The position numbers and the translations under genes are program-made. Below the pieces are notes generated by a model. The model had not been told where the DNA came from, searched no databases, and saw only the letters and a list, made by a program, of their open reading frames with translations. From the NCBI GenBank assembly GCA_026197095.1, contig JAPHTF010000032.1, forward strand, positions 1 through 43,503: DNA of 43,503 nucleotides, given 5' to 3'. Shown here piece after piece: positions 41,142 to 43,503 of this stretch (within the stretch, counting starts at the first letter, position 1; the number at the start of each line of letters is the position of its first letter). This DNA is from Gammaproteobacteria bacterium. GTDB taxonomy: Bacteria > Pseudomonadota > Gammaproteobacteria > UBA6429 > Thiohalophilaceae.

Positions 41142-41582
41142 ATGTCGACAATTGAAAAGCTGATTGCTGCTAAAGGAAGTGAGGTTTGGACTATTTCACC
41201 TAATGATACCGTCTTTGCTGCGATAAAAAAAACGAACGAGCATTTAGCAGGTGCTTTGCCGGTTGTATCAGGTGACAAGCTTGTAGGTATTATTTCTGAG
41301 CGAGATTATGCAAGAAAAGTCATACTTAAAGATCGCTCATCCAAGGAAACTAAAGTTAAAGATATTATGACGACACGTGTTTTTCATACTTTCCCAACAC
41401 AAAAAATTGAAGAATGTATGGCCGTGATGAGTGAACACCATATTCGCCATCTGCCTGTTATCGTCGATGAAAAATTAGTTGGGATGATTTCAATCGGTGA
41501 TGTAGTTAAGTACATTATCTCAGAACAACAATTTAAAATTGAGCAGTTAGAACATACCATCTCCTGGGGTGAATCCTACTAA
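41142..41582 (+). CDS. CBS-domain pair protein
   Basis: A 146-residue protein made of two CBS motifs: VWTISPNDTVFAAIKKTNEHLAGALPVVSGDKLVGIISERDYARKVI (~15-62) and FHTFPTQKIEECMAVMSEHHIRHLPVIVDEKLVGMISIGDVVKYII (~80-127). Such stand-alone pairs bind adenosine nucleotides and act as energy or redox sensors. CAAGGAAT gives the ribosome site. It stands alone between divergent GFA and downstream rlmG. The 168-base region before it holds its promoter and no gene I can see. Confidence 0.94.
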   Translation: MSTIEKLIAAKGSEVWTISPNDTVFAAIKKTNEHLAGALPVVSGDKLVGIISERDYARKVILKDRSSKETKVKDIMTTRVFHTFPTQKIEECMAVMSEHHIRHLPVIVDEKLVGMISIGDVVKYIISEQQFKIEQLEHTISWGESY

Positions 41583-41634
41583 ACACAGTTTTAAGTTTTT
41601 ACTTTAGTATGATATTTCCCCTACAATACACTTT

Positions 41635-42768
41635 ATGGAATTACTTAAAGTGCCACAAGGTGAGTTTGGTCTCTCACGATACCCAAAACGAAAAAATGAA
41701 TTGCTGCGCGCATGGGATGCCGCAGATGAATATCTTTTAACTTATTTTTATGAAAATGGCCCAACGTCTAAACAATTAAGTATTCTCGTTATTAACGACA
41801 GTTTTGGTGCCCTGGCGACAGCGTTAAACAAACATACTATAACTGTTTGGACAGACTCCTGGCTTGCCGAGGAAGGCATAAAACAAAATATTTCTGAAAA
41901 CAAGTTGCCAAACACCAAGCTTAAAATTGTTAGCAGTATCGAAACGCCTGAGGGTAATTATGATGTTGTTTTTATTAAAATCCCTAAGAGCCTGTCATTA
42001 TTAGAAGATCAACTCATCAGAATCAAGCCGTTAATTTCTAAATCAACAAAAATAATTGCCGCAGGAATGGTTAAATCCATCCATATCTCAACGCTTAAGT
42101 TGTTTGAAAAACTTATAGGCTCAACTAAAACATCACTGGCAAAGAAAAAAGCACGTTTAATAATCAGTACAGTTGATGAAAATATTCCACTTGCAATAAG
42201 CCCTTATCCAAAAAAATATACTTTAGAGGGTACTTCCTATTCTATTGTTAATCATGCGAATGTTTTTTCCCGTGAAAGTTTAGATATTGGCACGCGTTTT
42301 TTTATTCAGCACATTCCACAATCAGGTAAATATAAAAGTATTATTGATCTGGGTTGTGGTAATGGCATTGTTGGCTTGTTAGCGGCAGAAAAAAATCCTC
42401 ACGCTGTAATTACTTTTACAGATGAATCTTTTATGGCTGTTGAATCAGCAAAAGAAACTTTTGCTTTGGCCTTCGATAATCAGCGAAGCGCACAATTTAT
42501 GACAAATGATTGTTTGGCTGGGCTCGAAAAAAACAGCGCTGATCTCATCTTAAATAACCCGCCTTTTCACCAAAGTAATGCAATCGGTGATGAGGTGGCC
42601 TGGCAAATGTTTAAACAGTCGAAAGATGTTTTAAAACAAAATGGGGAGTTGTGGGTAATTGGTAATCGTCATCTCAGTTACCATATAAAGTTAAAAAAGA
42701 TATTTGGTAACTGTGAGAGAGTTGCAAGCAATAAGAAGTTTGTTATTTTAAAAAGTATAAAGCGATAA
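41635..42768 (+). CDS. rlmG: 23S rRNA (guanine-1835-N2)-methyltransferase RlmG
   Basis: A 377-residue protein with the tandem methyltransferase layout of RlmG/RsmC. The N-terminal, degenerate half starts MELLKVPQGEFGLSRYPKRKNELLRAWDAADEYLL, a strong RlmG marker. The catalytic half has the SAM motif DLGCGNG (238-244) and NNPPFH (Asn308-Pro309-Pro310-Phe311). It methylates N2 of G1835 in 23S rRNA. Length is normal. No clear Shine-Dalgarno precedes the ATG. Confidence 0.92.
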   Translation: MELLKVPQGEFGLSRYPKRKNELLRAWDAADEYLLTYFYENGPTSKQLSILVINDSFGALATALNKHTITVWTDSWLAEEGIKQNISENKLPNTKLKIVSSIETPEGNYDVVFIKIPKSLSLLEDQLIRIKPLISKSTKIIAAGMVKSIHISTLKLFEKLIGSTKTSLAKKKARLIISTVDENIPLAISPYPKKYTLEGTSYSIVNHANVFSRESLDIGTRFFIQHIPQSGKYKSIIDLGCGNGIVGLLAAEKNPHAVITFTDESFMAVESAKETFALAFDNQRSAQFMTNDCLAGLEKNSADLILNNPPFHQSNAIGDEVAWQMFKQSKDVLKQNGELWVIGNRHLSYHIKLKKIFGNCERVASNKKFVILKSIKR

Positions 42769-42781
42769 TGATTGAGTTAAG

Positions 42782-42825
42782 CGGGTTTTTAAAAGAGAAG
42801 CGAGAGTGCCTCTTTTAAAAACCCG
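42782..42825. terminator. Perfect 16-bp inverted repeat between rlmG and higA
   Basis: CGGGTTTTTAAAAGAG (42782-42797) and CTCTTTTAAAAACCCG (42810-42825) enclose a 12-base loop. It stands in the convergent gap between rlmG (+) and higA (-), where a shared terminator would be expected, but T-tracts lie inside the stem and not after it. It may also be a small repeat element. Confidence 0.6.
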
Positions 42826-42839
42826 ATTTGAACGCATTG

Positions 42840-43133
42840 TCAGGCTGCTTCAATATTTAGTTTTTTCACTTTACGTAGGTCGATGTTATTTCTAGCATGC
42901 CAAAGATTGTAAGAGTCCTGCATTGAAAGCCAGCTTTCAGGTGAGCGCCCAAGCGTTTTAGAAAGCCTTAAAGCCATTTCAGGTGAAACGTTGCTTTCAG
43001 CATTTACTAACCGATTAAAAGTAGATGGAGACACTAATAATTTTTCATCGACTGTACGGGAGCTGATATTAAATGGAGTTAGATAAACTTCTTTAATGAA
43101 CTCTCCGGGATGAGGTGGGTTATGCATATTCAT
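42840..43133 (-). CDS. higA: HigA-type antitoxin (XRE family)
   Basis: A 97-residue antitoxin with the HigA pattern NPPHPGEFIKEVYLTPFNISSRTVDEKLLVSPSTFNRLVNAESNVSPEMALRLSKTLGRSPESWLSMQDSYNLWHA. The helix-turn-helix lies at ~20-60. HigA binds HigB and represses the operon. It starts one base before the end of the higB remnant (TAATG), the normal higB-higA linkage. The antitoxin is intact, whereas its toxin is truncated. Confidence 0.93.
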   Translation of the reverse strand: MNMHNPPHPGEFIKEVYLTPFNISSRTVDEKLLVSPSTFNRLVNAESNVSPEMALRLSKTLGRSPESWLSMQDSYNLWHARNNIDLRKVKKLNIEAA

Positions 43134-43306
43134 TAGTGATAGTCCTCATAGTTAACAATATAAATATTTCCATTTTCGAATTTAAAAGTAACTCTCCAGT
43201 TAACATTTACTGTCACAGACCATAAACCTTTTAACTTGCCTTTTAGAGGATGAAGCTTGTAGCCAGGTATGTTCATATTATCTATTTCTTGGTCGGTTTG
43301 AATGAA
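43133..43306 (-). pseudogene. higB: higB toxin remnant (N-terminal half missing)
   Basis: The frame reads IDNMNIPGYKLHPLKGKLKG, then LWSVTVNVNWRVTFKFEN and ends NYEDYH, which is the C-terminal part of HigB/RelE-type toxins (GYRLHPLKG..KG.WSI.VN.NWR.TF.F). Only ~57 of the usual ~92 residues are present; the preceding codon in frame is the stop of another toxin gene. A possible start is ATG at 43276, giving 47 residues, without a ribosome site. It ends directly at the higA start. An inactive toxin is likely. Confidence 0.82.
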
Positions 43307-43503
43307 TTATATTTTTTTATTTATCGGAGTATCAGTTAAATTTAATAAACGCTCACTTCGCCACACTCTAATGACTTGAATGATTCTTTCTTCGTTTAAA
43401 TAAACGATACGAAAAGGAGGATGAATTAATTCACGAATATTTTTTTCGTTGAACTCAGGCACTATACGCCCAATTTCTGGGTTAGTTGGTAGAGTTTCGA
43501 TAT
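43307..43503 (-). CDS. ParE/RelE-family toxin, 3' part (5' end outside window)
   Basis: The frame enters from the right edge: ETLPTNPEIGRIVPEFNEKN, then IRELIHPPFRIVYLNEERII and QVIRVWRSERLLNLTD. These are the hallmark C-terminal strands of ParE-type toxins (GRIVPE, IRE...PFRIVY, VIRVWRSER). It stops at 43307-43309, in the same frame as the higB remnant that follows. Its antitoxin, normally just upstream, would lie beyond the window. About 65 codons are visible. Confidence 0.85.
   Translation of the reverse strand, partial: IETLPTNPEIGRIVPEFNEKNIRELIHPPFRIVYLNEERIIQVIRVWRSERLLNLTDTPINKKI

Overview
The window looks like chromosomal DNA of an AT-rich, chemolithoautotrophic gammaproteobacterium. 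Support: RlmG and PurE/PurK of gammaproteobacterial type, a form II RuBisCO locus (cbbM-cbbQ-cbbO with a divergent cbbR), Gram-negative outer-membrane receptors, TonB/ExbBD, and a complete CusCBA copper/silver efflux system. A sulfur oxidiser or relative is the best guess, but no sulfur gene is present and genus cannot be given.

Layout. 1-4068 (+): a TonB-dependent receptor cut by the window edge, an exported ABC-type binding protein and a membrane histidine kinase, tightly linked, with no response regulator in view. 4093-10332 (-): six packed genes for a HAD-UbiA fusion, DprE1-like and DprE2-like enzymes, an SDR, an FAD oxidoreductase and a GtrA membrane protein; together they resemble the mycobacterial polyprenyl-phospho-arabinose pathway. 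10519-15548: a Sel1-repeat protein (+), then housekeeping and conserved genes on the minus strand (YqhA-like, methyltransferase, histidine phosphatase, purK, purE) and a small unknown gene beside cbbO. 15581-21452: cbbO, cbbQ, cbbM (-) and cbbR (+). Related 75-80 bp palindromic elements lie on both sides of cbbQ and a third lies before purK.

21635-34027 (+): a copper island. It starts with a small secreted Met/His/Cys-rich protein, then cusC, cusB (fused to a CusF-like domain), cusA and a PII-like gene. A second Met/His/Cys-rich protein follows, then copA interrupted by an in-frame stop, copB, a DUF411 protein, a SHOCT protein, a DUF2231 membrane protein, a cytochrome c lipoprotein and a DUF302 protein. 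The two Met/His/Cys-rich genes share an identical spaced motif upstream (AACTG-N7-ATTGAACTAA).

34028-40159 (+): after a strong terminator, the intergenic region has the classical order of a NifA-type promoter: two tandem TGT-N10-ACA sites, a perfect IHF consensus and a -24/-12 sigma-54 promoter. Downstream come an 18-codon ORF and then exbB-exbD-tonB, a TonB-dependent receptor, a sialidase-like propeller with a CECC motif and a thioredoxin-like protein. This looks like an uptake system with its own energy supply under bacterial enhancer-binding protein control; its substrate is unknown.

40167-43503: a small unknown gene, a GFA-family protein, a CBS-domain protein, rlmG, and a toxin-antitoxin remnant made of an intact higA, a truncated higB and the end of a ParE/RelE-type toxin running off the window. 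No tRNA, rRNA, CRISPR array or complete insertion sequence was recognised.
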